Shown piece by piece: positions 44,861 to 54,431 of a stretch of DNA of 64,000 nucleotides (positions are counted from its first letter, which is position 1; each line of letters starts with the position of its first letter). The stretch comes from DAOPXV01 sp964551445. GTDB lineage: Bacteria; Muiribacteriota; UBA9980. The stretch lies in contig CAZKCG010000003.1 in NCBI GenBank assembly GCA_964551445.1, positions 62,001 to 126,000 on the forward strand, in the 5' to 3' direction. The position numbers were made by a program, and so were the translations under genes. A model generated the notes under the pieces. The model searched no databases, was not told the DNA's origin, and worked only from the letters and a program-made list of their open reading frames with translations.

Positions 44861-46108
44861 ATGAAAAAATTCACGGCGGTCATCGTAATATTGATCGTTT
44901 CCGTTTCACTTGTTTTTGGCTCGTTTTCAGCGTGCGAAGCAGGAGCTTCAAAGATCAGGCTGGATCAGAACATGAAACTCATCGACGCTTTCGAGGGAGG
45001 AAGGCTTTTTGTGACCGGCGGAATGAAGATAGTACAGCTGAACGGCAGCTTCAAACAGATGGGCCGTCAATACGGAATGCTTTTAAAGGGCGATATAAAC
45101 GCGGTTTATGATCTTATGGTCAACCGGGTCCTCATCGGCGAGAAAAAAATTAAATTAGAAGAGATCCTTGCCACAGCCAATATCAAAGAAATGGACCCGC
45201 CGCAATACGTTAAGGAAATGATCGCCGGAATGGCCGAGACAACCGGACTTACATACGACCAGGCCAACGTGGTCAGGCTCAACCTGATATATATGGCCAC
45301 AATGTGCAGCGCGGCCGCGGCTTATTCGGATTATACAAAAGACGGCAACGTGGTTTTCGGGCGCAATCTTGACCTTGGAAAAGGCCCTATGACGCTTTTA
45401 AAACCTTTCACGGTCATCGTCGTATATAACCCGCTCGGGACCCAAAAGAACTCGGTCGCCGAGATCACATACGCCGGATGCATATACGCCCAGACGCTTT
45501 TCAACAAAAGTGGAATGATGCTTGAAATGAATAACGGCATGATATCCCGTATGCCGGTCACGAACGAAAACATTCAGAGCGACGCCCTCGCTTATAAAAT
45601 GTATGATATCATGTTCGATTCTTTCAAAATAGAAGAAATGATAACCGCGATCAGAAATATAAAGATAAATTGCGGAATGATGCTTAATATAGCCGACAGA
45701 ACGAGCGCTTACTGCTGCGAGATTTCCCCCGAAGGCGTTTTCGTGCGTTCAGGCGATAAACCCGGATTTCTGGCCATATCCAACCACTTCCTGAACCCCG
45801 ATTGGAAAAGCGCCATCAAACTCGGAAAAGGAAAAAAATACGGAAAAACGCTTGAACGCCATTCCAATCTTATGAAACAGGGCAACAAGCACAAAGGAGC
45901 TTTTGACGCGGAATGCATGATGGAACTTTTCGACAGGACCATCCAGAACGGCGGACCGACATTCTCCAAAAGAAGATCAGAAGAGCTTCAGACGCTTTAC
46001 AGCTGCGTTTTCACACCCGCTGACATGAAACTCTTCGTTAAAAACAGAGAAAAAACAGAATGGGTTGAAATAAGACTCAACGAGCTTTTTCTTCCAAAAA
46101 CCAAATAA
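44861..46108 (+). CDS. Exported C45-type (acyl-CoA:6-APA acyltransferase-like) hydrolase
   Basis: A 415-residue Ntn-hydrolase-type protein. A signal peptide (1-27) precedes LNGSFKQMGRQYGMLLKGD, the usual start of the family. The nucleophile Cys lies in MATMCSAAAAY, followed by GNVVFGRNLDLGKG and NKSGMMLEMNNGM. In C45 enzymes this Cys becomes N-terminal by autocleavage; cleavage before Cys (MCSA) would remove about the first 145 residues. Relatives hydrolyse amides such as bile salts, penicillins or acyl amino acids. The SD GGGAGG is strong, and two terminators follow. Confidence 0.85.
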   Translation: MKKFTAVIVILIVSVSLVFGSFSACEAGASKIRLDQNMKLIDAFEGGRLFVTGGMKIVQLNGSFKQMGRQYGMLLKGDINAVYDLMVNRVLIGEKKIKLEEILATANIKEMDPPQYVKEMIAGMAETTGLTYDQANVVRLNLIYMATMCSAAAAYSDYTKDGNVVFGRNLDLGKGPMTLLKPFTVIVVYNPLGTQKNSVAEITYAGCIYAQTLFNKSGMMLEMNNGMISRMPVTNENIQSDALAYKMYDIMFDSFKIEEMITAIRNIKINCGMMLNIADRTSAYCCEISPEGVFVRSGDKPGFLAISNHFLNPDWKSAIKLGKGKKYGKTLERHSNLMKQGNKHKGAFDAECMMELFDRTIQNGGPTFSKRRSEELQTLYSCVFTPADMKLFVKNREKTEWVEIRLNELFLPKTK

Positions 46109-46137
46109 CAATTAAAATTCAAACGGTCGTAAATACT

Positions 46138-46177
46138 TTAAAAGGTCTCCTTGAAGAAATCTTCAGGCGGCCTTTTT
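46138..46177 (+). terminator. Terminator downstream of the C45-type gene
   Basis: AAAAGG pairs with CCTTTT at the base, with an upper stem CCTTGAAGA/TCTTCAGG containing one bulge, then a T-run. Together with the next hairpin it fills much of the 300-base gap 46109-46413, where I see no gene. Confidence 0.65.
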
Positions 46178-46256
46178 AATTCATTTCATAACGTCATACA
46201 TCTTCCTGGACTTTTAACGCCAAATTATAGCCGGAGCCCGCGGCGCGCATAAACAT

Positions 46257-46291
46257 AAAAAGCCCTCGAATGTTAAGTTCGAAGGCTTTTT
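46257..46291. terminator. Bidirectional terminator
   Basis: AAAAAGCCCTCGAA pairs with TTCGAAGGCTTTTT with a single mismatch and a seven-base loop. It lies between convergent transcription units. Confidence 0.7.
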
Positions 46292-46413
46292 ACCGGTATC
46301 AGACGCTATTTAATAAATAATTGTCATTAACTTTTAATTAAGACCGCCCGCATTGTATTTAGCAATGAAGGCGGTAAAGACGCCGCATATATAATTGACG
46401 CCGGACAATATCT

Positions 46414-48462
46414 TTATTTTTCGATGGGCAATTCTTCTCTCGCTGCCCATTCCGTCCAGCCGCCGTCATACCATTTGACGTTTTTATATCCCAGAAGGTG
46501 TTTCAAAATGAAAAATGTCTGGCTCGCCTGATGACCTGTGCGACAATGTACTATGATCTCAGCTTCCTTCGAAGGAACAAGTTTTTGATAGTCCTTATCG
46601 AGTTCTCCGACAGTTTTGAGCACAAAAAATTTTTCCGATTTGACCGTATCGTCGGTGTAAGGCCTGTTGATCGCTCCCGGTATATGTCCGGCGCGCGCTT
46701 CATCGGATTTTTTTCCGGAATAAAATTCAGACGGACGAACATCGATGATAACAGCTTTTTTAGAAGACAGGTTTTCCAAAACCTTTTTGTGATCGACGCT
46801 GAAATTGTCCGGGCCGGCCGGCACCGGATATTCGGAAGGCTTTACCGCCGGAAGTTTATTATCGACGGGAAGTTTTTCTTCCTGCCATTTTCCGAAACCG
46901 CCGTTCAGAAAAGAATATTTCGTATGGCCCGCCCTTTCGAGCGCCATCGCGAACAATGTCGCGTCATGAGGTTTATCTCCGTAGCATATCACGACATGAT
47001 CCGTTCCCGTCAGGCCCATCATAGACAAATGCGCCGTGATCATTTTCGCCGGAAGCATCATGGAAGGCACCCCGTCGACCAGCCCGCGGAAGCTTTCGAC
47101 GTTCATCGACAACGCTCCCGGTATATGCGATTTATTGTATTCAGGCTGCAGCCTCATATCGACGATCTTAACGCCGGAAGATCCCAATTTTTCTTTCAGC
47201 CAAATCGTTTCAACAAGTTTCAAATTTTTTGTCGCGGCCGGTACGGCGGCTTCCGGGACCATGCTTTTTATCTCCGCGGGTTTTTCCGAAAGCTGTTTCT
47301 CAGAACCGGATCTCTCATTGAAATACTTTCTCCATTTCCCGATCTTTTCGGCGTCCGCTTTTGAAACCGGCCCGTTCCTGAGCGAAACAGGCTTCAGGCA
47401 GCGCTCGGAAAAACCTGCGATCCCATCGGTCAGAATGTAAACGTTGAGATATCCAAGTCTGGCCAGAGCGTCTCGCGCCTGCGCAGGATGGGTCATGCCA
47501 TTCGAGTAAAGAACGATCTTTCCTGAATTTTTATATGGCGGAATAAAATTCATAAGGTCTTTAAGCTCGACGTTCACGGCGCCGCGGATATTGAATTTCC
47601 GGAATTCTTCGGCAGGCCGGACGTCGATCACCAGCAGGCATTTTTCTCCGTTGAGGATCATATCTGCAAGTTCTTCAGGCTCGACATGATCGCGCGCATC
47701 GCCTACATCCGCGAGAATAACGGCTTCGGACCGTCCTTCGAAAATATTTGAAACGGCGGAACCGTCAGTTGATGAGCGGGGCCCGGCGCCGGCGCCGGCA
47801 AAAACGAACAGCATCGCCGCGCAGGATATTAGCGCCAGAGAAAAAGCTTTAAGGAAAGGCGTTCCCAGATAATCGCCGGTTCCCGAAACCCGTTTTTCGA
47901 TATATTCCGAGCCCCAGAAACAGGCGACGGCGACTATCGTAAAAAGAAACGCGAACCCGGCCTGCGACATGCCTAACGCCGAGTAGGCGAAACTGACACC
48001 GCTGTCTCCCATGGTATAAAGCGGTTTCATAACGGAGAACATTTCGTTGAAAAGTATGCTTCCTATGAACGATCCGGCGAGGAACAGGAAAGCGTCGATC
48101 TTGCCGGAAGCCATTCCTACCGCGGCGGTGCCGGGACACCATCCGCCCATGACGAATCCCACCCCGAAAATAAGGCCGCCGAAGATCTGCGCGCCGTATA
48201 CGCTTGGAAGATAATAGAGCCCTTCCGGAGATGTTATTCCAAGGTTGACCATGTATAAAAGGCCTATCATAGCGGTTATCACGGCGGTGAACATGACCTT
48301 GAGAACCGTCATGTCCCTGAAGTAAAAGATCGCTGAAAGCCTTCTCGAGCTGCCGAATCCGGCTCGTTCCAGGACCCACCCGAAAAACAAGCCTATAATA
48401 AATGCGAGCAGAAAACCTTTAGGAGTGTTAAGAACGTCCAATCCGTATAAAGTTTCAATCAT
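46414..48462 (-). CDS. YeeE/YedE sulfur transporter fused to three rhodanese domains
   Basis: A 682-residue membrane protein. Residues 1-225 are a YeeE/YedE (TsuA-like) transport domain with about seven helices and the GWCPG motif (107-111), whose Cys in TsuA helps pass thiosulfate. Three rhodanese domains follow. The first (260-350) lacks the Cys (LYSNGMTH, Ser320). The second (413-535) has Cys493 in VICYGDKP. The third (556-680) has Cys640 in VHCRTGHQAS. The gene overlaps the preceding YeeE-type gene by eight bases. The fusion suggests direct hand-over of imported or exported sulfane sulfur. Confidence 0.9.
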   Translation of the reverse strand: MIETLYGLDVLNTPKGFLLAFIIGLFFGWVLERAGFGSSRRLSAIFYFRDMTVLKVMFTAVITAMIGLLYMVNLGITSPEGLYYLPSVYGAQIFGGLIFGVGFVMGGWCPGTAAVGMASGKIDAFLFLAGSFIGSILFNEMFSVMKPLYTMGDSGVSFAYSALGMSQAGFAFLFTIVAVACFWGSEYIEKRVSGTGDYLGTPFLKAFSLALISCAAMLFVFAGAGAGPRSSTDGSAVSNIFEGRSEAVILADVGDARDHVEPEELADMILNGEKCLLVIDVRPAEEFRKFNIRGAVNVELKDLMNFIPPYKNSGKIVLYSNGMTHPAQARDALARLGYLNVYILTDGIAGFSERCLKPVSLRNGPVSKADAEKIGKWRKYFNERSGSEKQLSEKPAEIKSMVPEAAVPAATKNLKLVETIWLKEKLGSSGVKIVDMRLQPEYNKSHIPGALSMNVESFRGLVDGVPSMMLPAKMITAHLSMMGLTGTDHVVICYGDKPHDATLFAMALERAGHTKYSFLNGGFGKWQEEKLPVDNKLPAVKPSEYPVPAGPDNFSVDHKKVLENLSSKKAVIIDVRPSEFYSGKKSDEARAGHIPGAINRPYTDDTVKSEKFFVLKTVGELDKDYQKLVPSKEAEIIVHCRTGHQASQTFFILKHLLGYKNVKWYDGGWTEWAAREELPIEK

Positions 48463-48985
48463 TCCACTGCCCCCTCACAAAGTATGCCGCGGAATATCCT
48501 CCGACGAATACCGCGACTAAAAATGCGAGACTCCCGCTTAAAAGCATTGCGCTTCCGGTCAGGGCCTGTCCCGAGGTGCATCCGCTTGCCAGACGGCCGG
48601 CAAACCCGGCTATCACTCCGCCGGCAAGGCTCAATACGATCCTTCCGGCCGAACTGAATTTCATGCCTTTTTCAAGAATAAATCCGGAGCGGCCCGCCAT
48701 TATCGACGAAAACGCGCCGCCGGCAACCGTTCCGATAAACATGAATACAAGATAATAATTGAGCGGATCGGAACCCCACTTCCCGAAATACTCGCTTGAA
48801 GCCACATGGTTCGTAAATACGCAGCTCTGGGCATAAGCCGCCGCCCGCGCGACCGCGTTCGAAGCTCCCAGCCCGACGCCGAGAATAACGAACGAGGCCA
48901 GAAGCGTCAGACCCAGAAGGAACCCGGCTATATAAGGATTCATGATTTTTTCGCCTGGCGAAATATTACTGATTTTTTTATCCAT
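48455..48985 (-). CDS. Second YeeE/YedE-type membrane protein
   Basis: A 176-residue protein with four or five membrane helices and the family motif RLASGCTSGQALTGSA, which contains the conserved Cys. Pairs of YeeE/YedE half-proteins are common in sulfur operons. The ATG eight bases after GGGG is preferred over a GTG nine bases earlier. It starts two bases after the stop of the MBL-rhodanese gene and overlaps the next gene, so the three are one operon. VGLGASNAVARAA and SCVFTNHVASSEYF lie in the first loop. Confidence 0.88.
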   Translation of the reverse strand: MDKKISNISPGEKIMNPYIAGFLLGLTLLASFVILGVGLGASNAVARAAAYAQSCVFTNHVASSEYFGKWGSDPLNYYLVFMFIGTVAGGAFSSIMAGRSGFILEKGMKFSSAGRIVLSLAGGVIAGFAGRLASGCTSGQALTGSAMLLSGSLAFLVAVFVGGYSAAYFVRGQWND

Positions 48986-48987
48986 AA

Positions 48988-51030
48988 TTAACACCCCGCG
49001 CTTTTCTTTTTAGCCGGTTTAGGAGCTGCCGGCGCGGGAACTTCATTTCCCGGCGACGCCGGAGCGGGCCTGGTCGTCGTACCCGGGGTTCCAGGGGCCG
49101 GTTTGACGGTCTCCGTCCCTGTAGAGCCGGCGGGAGCCGTTCCCGGTAAAGACGCGGACTCGTTCCAGTACGCGTCAAGGCCGCCGTAAAGGACTTTTAT
49201 CCTGCGTTCAGTTTTTTGTGAAAGTATGCCGCCGGCCATCATCGCGAGCGAACCGTCGCGATCAACGATCACCAGAGGGCCGACGCCCGTCAGAAAAGCC
49301 TGATTGTTAAGAAGATCCGCGATATCGACGTTGCGCGACCCTGAAATACTGTAATCCTTGAAATGTTCGGCCGGCCTTATATCGACGAGATCAAAAGTGC
49401 CGGGAAGGTCCATCAGCAGTCTTTTCAATTCCGCCGCGGATATCCTGTCGGCGATCTTTATTTCCTTCTGAGCGGCGGCCGCTGTCTGGCCTTGAGAATT
49501 CTGATTTCCGTAAACAGGATAACCGGCCTCCATCCATGCTTCGCTTCCGCCTTTCATGCTGGCCGCTTTTTTAAAACCGCGGCGCTCGAGGATACCGACC
49601 GCGAGGCTTGAACGGAAAGCTGAATTACATACCGCCACAACCGATTCACCGGTGTCTATGCTTGCCGAGTTTTCGTAAAGAGTATTAAGAGGAATATTCA
49701 CTACATTTCCGATACGAATTCCCATCCACTCATTTGGAAGCCTTACGTCGATTATGATCGGCGCCTCGCCTTTCATCATAAGAGAATATAGTTCCGGCGC
49801 CGTTATCATAATATTTTTACTTTCGGCCAGGCCCGATCTTTTCCAGGAATCGTAAACTATAACTCCCGCTTTGTAACCTATCCTGTGAAGGCGTTTTATC
49901 GTTTCGGCGAGTTCGGTTTTGCTTCCGGTTACGATCAGATTCGCCTTGACGGGAACCATTATTCCGGTCCACGTTTCAATACGCCCGCGAAGTCCGATAT
50001 TGACCGAATTAGGAATATGTCCCTGTGCGTATTCTTCAGCGGAACGCACGTCGACGACATAATTATTCTCATAATCCGCAAGGGATCCAGACGCCCTGAT
50101 CTCTTCCGGAAAAGCGGCTTTCCAGTCGATTAGTTCCGGGCCTTCCTTATTCATTTTCGCGTTGTAGAAAAAATATTTCGGCGCCTCTCCGAGTCCTTCA
50201 AGATCTTTCGTTATGAAATCGGCGCGGCTTTTCGACTGCAGATAAGGATTCGAAGCTCTTTCTTTGCCGATGGTCGAACTCGGCTCGTCGCCAAGTTTCG
50301 TTCCGCAAAGAGAACCTGCGCCGTGGGCCGGAAAGACCGCCGCGTCATCGTTTAACTTCGATAATTTATTCCACCAGGAATCATACATCATCGAGGCGAG
50401 TTTGCTGGGAGCGTAACCCACTCCGCCTGCAAGGTCGGGCCTGCCCACTCCGCCTACAAAAAGCGTGTCTCCGGAAAATATCGCCTTAACGGAGCCGGCG
50501 TCATTCTTTGAATATACCAGGCCGCAAGTTCCGTCAGGAGTATGACCCGGGGTTTCGAGTATTTTTACCGTGGCTTCGCCTATCTCGATGGCCGATCCAT
50601 CGCTTAACGGTTCGTGCTTATAACCGGCGCCGGCAGCCTTGTTTATATAGATCGGGCAATTGAATTCTTTGGCCGCTTCGATGTGTCCGGCCACAAAATC
50701 CGCGTGGGAATGGGTCAGATAAACTCCTTTGACGGTCAATTTTTCTTTTTTGACGAATTCGGCGTAGGTATCTATGTCGCGGCCCGGATCGACAATGAGG
50801 GCCTGCGATGAGCTGATAAGAATATAAGAATAATGAGAAAGGACGGCCAGGTCGAATTGCACGATCTTAAAACCTGGATAATTATAGGTATCGACTATAA
50901 CATATGTTGCCGCCTGATCTGAATGTGAGGCGGATTCCGAGTCTTTTATCTTCTGCTCGGCAAAGGTCTCCGCGGATAGACCCGATAGTAAAATAATAGT
51001 TAAAATTAAAATAAAACTGAACCTTTTCAT
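48988..51030 (-). CDS. Exported metallo-beta-lactamase-fold persulfide dioxygenase-like protein with three rhodanese domains
   Basis: A 680-residue protein with a signal peptide (1-24). Residues 50-290 form an MBL domain like ETHE1/persulfide dioxygenases: THSHAD (His107, His109, Asp111), PGHTPDG (His163), FSGDTLFVGGVGRPDL (Asp188) and PAHG (His236). Three rhodanese domains follow. The first (about 315-400) has no active Cys, the second (410-505) has Cys468 in VAVCNSAFRSS, and the third (530-625) has Asp-Gly in place of Cys (IVDRDGSLA). A Pro/Thr/Ala tail ends in KKKSAGC. Family enzymes oxidise glutathione persulfide, but export would require a different thiol. It is first in the sulfur operon. 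Confidence 0.9.
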   Translation of the reverse strand: MKRFSFILILTIILLSGLSAETFAEQKIKDSESASHSDQAATYVIVDTYNYPGFKIVQFDLAVLSHYSYILISSSQALIVDPGRDIDTYAEFVKKEKLTVKGVYLTHSHADFVAGHIEAAKEFNCPIYINKAAGAGYKHEPLSDGSAIEIGEATVKILETPGHTPDGTCGLVYSKNDAGSVKAIFSGDTLFVGGVGRPDLAGGVGYAPSKLASMMYDSWWNKLSKLNDDAAVFPAHGAGSLCGTKLGDEPSSTIGKERASNPYLQSKSRADFITKDLEGLGEAPKYFFYNAKMNKEGPELIDWKAAFPEEIRASGSLADYENNYVVDVRSAEEYAQGHIPNSVNIGLRGRIETWTGIMVPVKANLIVTGSKTELAETIKRLHRIGYKAGVIVYDSWKRSGLAESKNIMITAPELYSLMMKGEAPIIIDVRLPNEWMGIRIGNVVNIPLNTLYENSASIDTGESVVAVCNSAFRSSLAVGILERRGFKKAASMKGGSEAWMEAGYPVYGNQNSQGQTAAAAQKEIKIADRISAAELKRLLMDLPGTFDLVDIRPAEHFKDYSISGSRNVDIADLLNNQAFLTGVGPLVIVDRDGSLAMMAGGILSQKTERRIKVLYGGLDAYWNESASLPGTAPAGSTGTETVKPAPGTPGTTTRPAPASPGNEVPAPAAPKPAKKKSAGC

Positions 51031-51068
51031 ATAATCTACCTCCTGAAAAAAGTTTTTCGATGAATGTT

Positions 51069-51097
51069 ATTTTAGCAGACATGCGACCCATTGTCAA
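51069..51097 (-). promoter_or_regulatory. Sigma-70-type promoter of the sulfur operon
   Basis: On the minus strand TTGACA (51097-51092), 17 bases, TAAAAT (51074-51069), about 40 bases upstream of the MBL-rhodanese start. Confidence 0.7.
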
Positions 51098-51312
51098 TTT
51101 TTTTGAATAGGACATTATCGTAGAAAATTGACTTTTTTGAAGATGTTCTGGACAATTTTAATCATTTATTAACAAATAGAAAACACAAAATATTCAGACC
51201 GCGAAAGTTGAATAATTAAAAACCGGAAACATAAGACAAAGATGTACTTCTTTATTTTACGCACCCGGTTTTATTTTAACGGATCTTATTGTTTGCGAAT
51301 ATAATACCTGCT

Positions 51313-52169
51313 TTATTTAGGCAAGAACTGCACGAAAGCGACTGTGTATGAAGGAATAGTGAACGAATACGAGGGATTATTATCCGATGCGACCGTTCCG
51401 GTTTCAGCAGATTCGAGTTTCTGCGTATCGGATATGACCTTTCTTGTCACGGTCCAGCCGTTGGCCGGCGGCAAAGTATATCGAAACCCTCGTCCTTAAG
51501 CTTTTTGACGCGGACATCGGTGGTCGAGAAATCATAACTGGATTCAAGCTCGGGGTCTTTTGAAAAATCAGGGGAAAAAGTGTACCAGGTGAACGGCCCG
51601 TAGTAATCGAGGGTCCTGATGTTCTTAAAACCCGGTTCCCTGTATTTCGCGGTCTCATCGGCGCCTTTTACGAGCGATACCGGCCCGTTGTGCGAGCCCA
51701 TAACAAGAGTGAAGGCACCGAGGTCGTTTCCGGCGTTGATCGCGACCGATTTAGACGTTGCAACCGTCGAGCTTTCAAATACCGCTGTAACGACCTTATT
51801 CGCGTTCATAGTTATTTTATCGCTGACCACGTCGACGGAATTAGTTCCGTCCCATTTAGAAAATTTATTTCCAAAATAAGCGTTATACGACAGGGTTACT
51901 ATTGTTCCAGCGTCATAGGTCGGACCCGCGGAAGTTGCCGTAACAGTACCGGAGGTCGCAGAAGGGCTGACGGAAAGCGTAAGCGTATATTTCGGAGTCA
52001 CAGGAACTTCCGTCGTCGCCACTTCAAAAACCGCGATGACGGATTTATTTCCGGTCATCGTTATTTTGTTGTTAGTGAAGATATGAACCAGGAAAGGGTT
52101 TTGATAAAAAAGCAGGGTAAATATTAACGAAAGAACCGTATGCGAAAAACATCTCCTTAAAATTTTCAA
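51313..52169 (-). pseudogene. Degraded GH39-like glycoside hydrolase gene with beta-repeats
   Basis: The first frame encodes the end of one bacterial beta-repeat (NNKITMTGNKSVIAVFE) and a full second repeat ending NKVVTAVFESS. Then comes what looks like the beginning of a GH39-type catalytic domain (LVMGSHNGPVSL, IRTLDYYGPFTWYTFSPDF, SYDFSTTDVRVKKLKDEGF). It then shifts frame near 51480 into YTLPPANGWTVT and a typical glycosidase C-terminus, SYSFTIPSYTVAFVQFLPK, ending at 51313. Most of the catalytic barrel is missing and the 5' end is truncated. This is a relic produced by deletions and a frameshift, not a working gene. Confidence 0.7.
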
Positions 52170-52258
52170 AAAAACGATATTTAGTGAGCAAAGTCGAAAA
52201 AAAAGAAGAAAATCTAATTTAAATTAAATATTTATTTTTTAAAAATTCCAAATTACCC

Positions 52259-52287
52259 TTGACAAGGAAATTTAAATCAATTATAAT
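52259..52287 (+). promoter_or_regulatory. Sigma-70-type promoter of groES-groEL
   Basis: TTGACA (52259-52264), 17 bases, TATAAT (52282-52287): a consensus promoter directly in front of the CIRCE operator. Confidence 0.9.
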
Positions 52288-52298
52288 CAGTGCATCAA

Positions 52299-52325
52299 TT
52301 AGCACTCGACACAAACGAGTGCTAA
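52299..52325. promoter_or_regulatory. CIRCE operator (HrcA binding site)
   Basis: TTAGCACTC, nine bases, GAGTGCTAA: a perfect match to the CIRCE inverted repeat. It starts 12 bases after the -10 box, so it covers the transcription start. HrcA, encoded at 54688, is the expected repressor. Confidence 0.97.
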
Positions 52326-52384
52326 CAAGAGTGAAAAGTCAAGAAAACTATAATATCCAAAATCTAAGAGGAGGAATTTTAACA

Positions 52385-52687
52385 ATGGAAACCATGAAAC
52401 TCAGACCACTCGGCAACAGGGTAATAGTGAAACCCGAAGAAACAACGGAAAAAACAAAAGGCGGCATCTACCTTCCCGACACAGCATCCAAAGAAAAACC
52501 CCAGATGGGCAAGGTAATAGCTGTCGGAACCGGCAAAATACTCGAAAGCGGCCAGAAAGTTCCCATGGAAGTTAAAGTGAACGATAAGGTCCTGTTTTCA
52601 AAATATGCCGGCACCGAGATCAAGATCAACGAAGTCGAACATCTCATCCTCAGCGAAACGGACATCCTCGCTGTAACAAACGAGTAA
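52385..52687 (+). CDS. groES: Co-chaperonin GroES
   Basis: A 100-residue Cpn10 that caps GroEL. Visible are MKLRPLGNRVIVKPEE, the mobile loop region TTEKTKGGIYLPDTASKEKPQ and VKVNDKVLFSKYAGTEIKINEVEHLIL. GGAGG lies nine bases before the ATG; a second ATG three codons in is the more common GroES start. It is controlled by the consensus promoter and CIRCE upstream and is followed by groEL after 66 bases. Confidence 0.97.
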   Translation: METMKLRPLGNRVIVKPEETTEKTKGGIYLPDTASKEKPQMGKVIAVGTGKILESGQKVPMEVKVNDKVLFSKYAGTEIKINEVEHLILSETDILAVTNE

Positions 52688-52753
52688 TCGGCGGAAAATC
52701 GAAACCGTAAATTCAAATAATGATAATAACTATACAAGGAGTGAAAATTTAAA

Positions 52754-54400
52754 ATGGCAAAAGAATTATTATACCAGGCTGACGCAAGGGCAAAACTCGA
52801 AAGAGGCATAAACACACTCGCTCAGGCAGTTAAAGTTACGCTCGGACCTAAAGGCTGCTACGTTGTAATCGACAAAAAATTCGGATCGCCTTCGATCACC
52901 AATGACGGCGTTACGATCGCTAAAGAGATCGAACTCGAAGACAAATTCGAAAACATGGGCGCTCAGCTCATCAAAGAAGTCGCTACAAAAACAAACGACG
53001 TAGCCGGCGACGGAACCACAACTGCTACAGTTCTTGCTCAGTCAATGATAAAAGAAGGCCTCAAAAACGTAACGGCCGGCGCTTCACCGATGGCTATAAA
53101 ACGCGGTATCGAAAAAGCCGTAGCCGCTGTCGTTGAAGAGATAAAAAAGACATCCATCCCCGTCGACAAAAAAGAATCGATAGCTGACGTTGCTACGATC
53201 TCTTCCCGCGACGCTCAGATAGGCGAACTCATCTCAAAAGCTATGGACGAAGTCGGCAAAGACGGCGTTATAACCGTTGAAGAAGGCCAGAGCATGGGAA
53301 CAGATCTCGAAGTCGTTGAAGGCATGCAGTTCGACAAGGGCTACATCTCACCTTACATGGTAACCGACGCTGAAAGAATGGAAGCCGTTCTCGAAGATCC
53401 TTATATCCTCATCTCAGAAACGAAAGTTTCGAACATGAAAGACCTCCTTCCTCTTCTTGAAAGAATAGTCCAGATGGGCAAACCCATGCTTATCATCGCC
53501 GAAGAAGTAGAAGGCGAAGCTCTTGCTACACTCGTAGTTAACAAACTCCGCGGAACATTGAATTGCGTAGCTGTAAAAGCTCCGGGATTCGGCGATCGCA
53601 GAAAAGCCATGCTCGAAGATATCGCTACCCTCACCGGCGGCAAAAAGATATCCGAAGAACTCGGCCTTAAACTCGAAAAAACGACGATCGAAATGCTCGG
53701 CCGCGCTAAACGCGTCACCATCGACAAAGACAACACGACGATAGTCGGCGGATACGGAAAAGAAGCGGATATAAAAGCCAGGATCAACCAGATCCGCGCT
53801 CAGATCGAAGACACCACTTCCGATTACGATAAAGAAAAATTACAGGAACGCCTCGCTAAACTCGTCGGCGGCGTAGCCGTTATTAAAGTCGGCGCAGCTA
53901 CCGAATCAGAAATGAAAGAGAAAAAGACGAGGATCGAAGACGCTCTCGCTGCTACCCGTTCAGCTGTTGAAGAAGGCACCATCCCCGGCGGCGGCGCTTG
54001 CCTTATCCACTGCATCCCCGTTCTCGACAAAATAAAATGCGACGCGGAAGAAATGATCGGCGTTAACATAGTCAGAAGAGCTCTCGAGGAACCCCTTCGC
54101 CAGATCGCTATGAACGGCGGATACGAAGGCTCGATAATCGTAGAGAAAGTAAAAAGCTCGCCTAAAGGCGTAGGCTTCAACGTTCTCACCGGCAAATACG
54201 AAGACATGATGAAATCCGGCATAGTAGATCCCGCTAAAGTTACGCGCTCAGCTTTGCAGAACGCAGGTTCGATAGCCGGAATACTTCTTACCACCGAAGT
54301 TCTCATCGCCGATAAAGCTTCAGACAAAGAAGAAAGCGGCGGCGGACACGGCGGACACATGCACGGCGGAATGCCGGGCGGCATGGGCGGAATGATGTAA
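52754..54400 (+). CDS. groEL: Chaperonin GroEL
   Basis: A 548-residue Cpn60 of normal length that folds proteins in an ATP-driven chamber with GroES. Signatures are VTLGPKGCYVVIDKKFG, the ATP motif GDGTTTATVLAQ, the apical region MQFDKGYISPYMVTD and EEGTIPGGGACLI. The C-terminus carries the usual Gly/Met-rich tail, here with extra His (GGGHGGHMHGGMPGG). It has an SD (AAGGAG), is under CIRCE control with groES, and is followed by a stem-loop and a repeat element before hrcA. Confidence 0.98.
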   Translation: MAKELLYQADARAKLERGINTLAQAVKVTLGPKGCYVVIDKKFGSPSITNDGVTIAKEIELEDKFENMGAQLIKEVATKTNDVAGDGTTTATVLAQSMIKEGLKNVTAGASPMAIKRGIEKAVAAVVEEIKKTSIPVDKKESIADVATISSRDAQIGELISKAMDEVGKDGVITVEEGQSMGTDLEVVEGMQFDKGYISPYMVTDAERMEAVLEDPYILISETKVSNMKDLLPLLERIVQMGKPMLIIAEEVEGEALATLVVNKLRGTLNCVAVKAPGFGDRRKAMLEDIATLTGGKKISEELGLKLEKTTIEMLGRAKRVTIDKDNTTIVGGYGKEADIKARINQIRAQIEDTTSDYDKEKLQERLAKLVGGVAVIKVGAATESEMKEKKTRIEDALAATRSAVEEGTIPGGGACLIHCIPVLDKIKCDAEEMIGVNIVRRALEEPLRQIAMNGGYEGSIIVEKVKSSPKGVGFNVLTGKYEDMMKSGIVDPAKVTRSALQNAGSIAGILLTTEVLIADKASDKEESGGGHGGHMHGGMPGGMGGMM

Positions 54401-54431
54401 TAACCCGCCAGTTTTGGCAATAAGATAAAAA

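Noticed and set aside
46498..47364. 288-codon open frame on the plus strand
   Set aside because: It is opposite the YeeE-rhodanese fusion, whose domains and active-site motifs are clear; the plus-strand product is Arg/His/Phe-rich without any family features.
52259..52384. N-terminal extension of groES to the first open codon
   Set aside because: The extension covers the promoter and CIRCE operator; the SD and family start fix the ATG at 52385 or 52394.
53401..54420. Minus-strand open frames opposite groEL
   Set aside because: Shadows caused by the codon usage of a highly conserved gene; no independent support.
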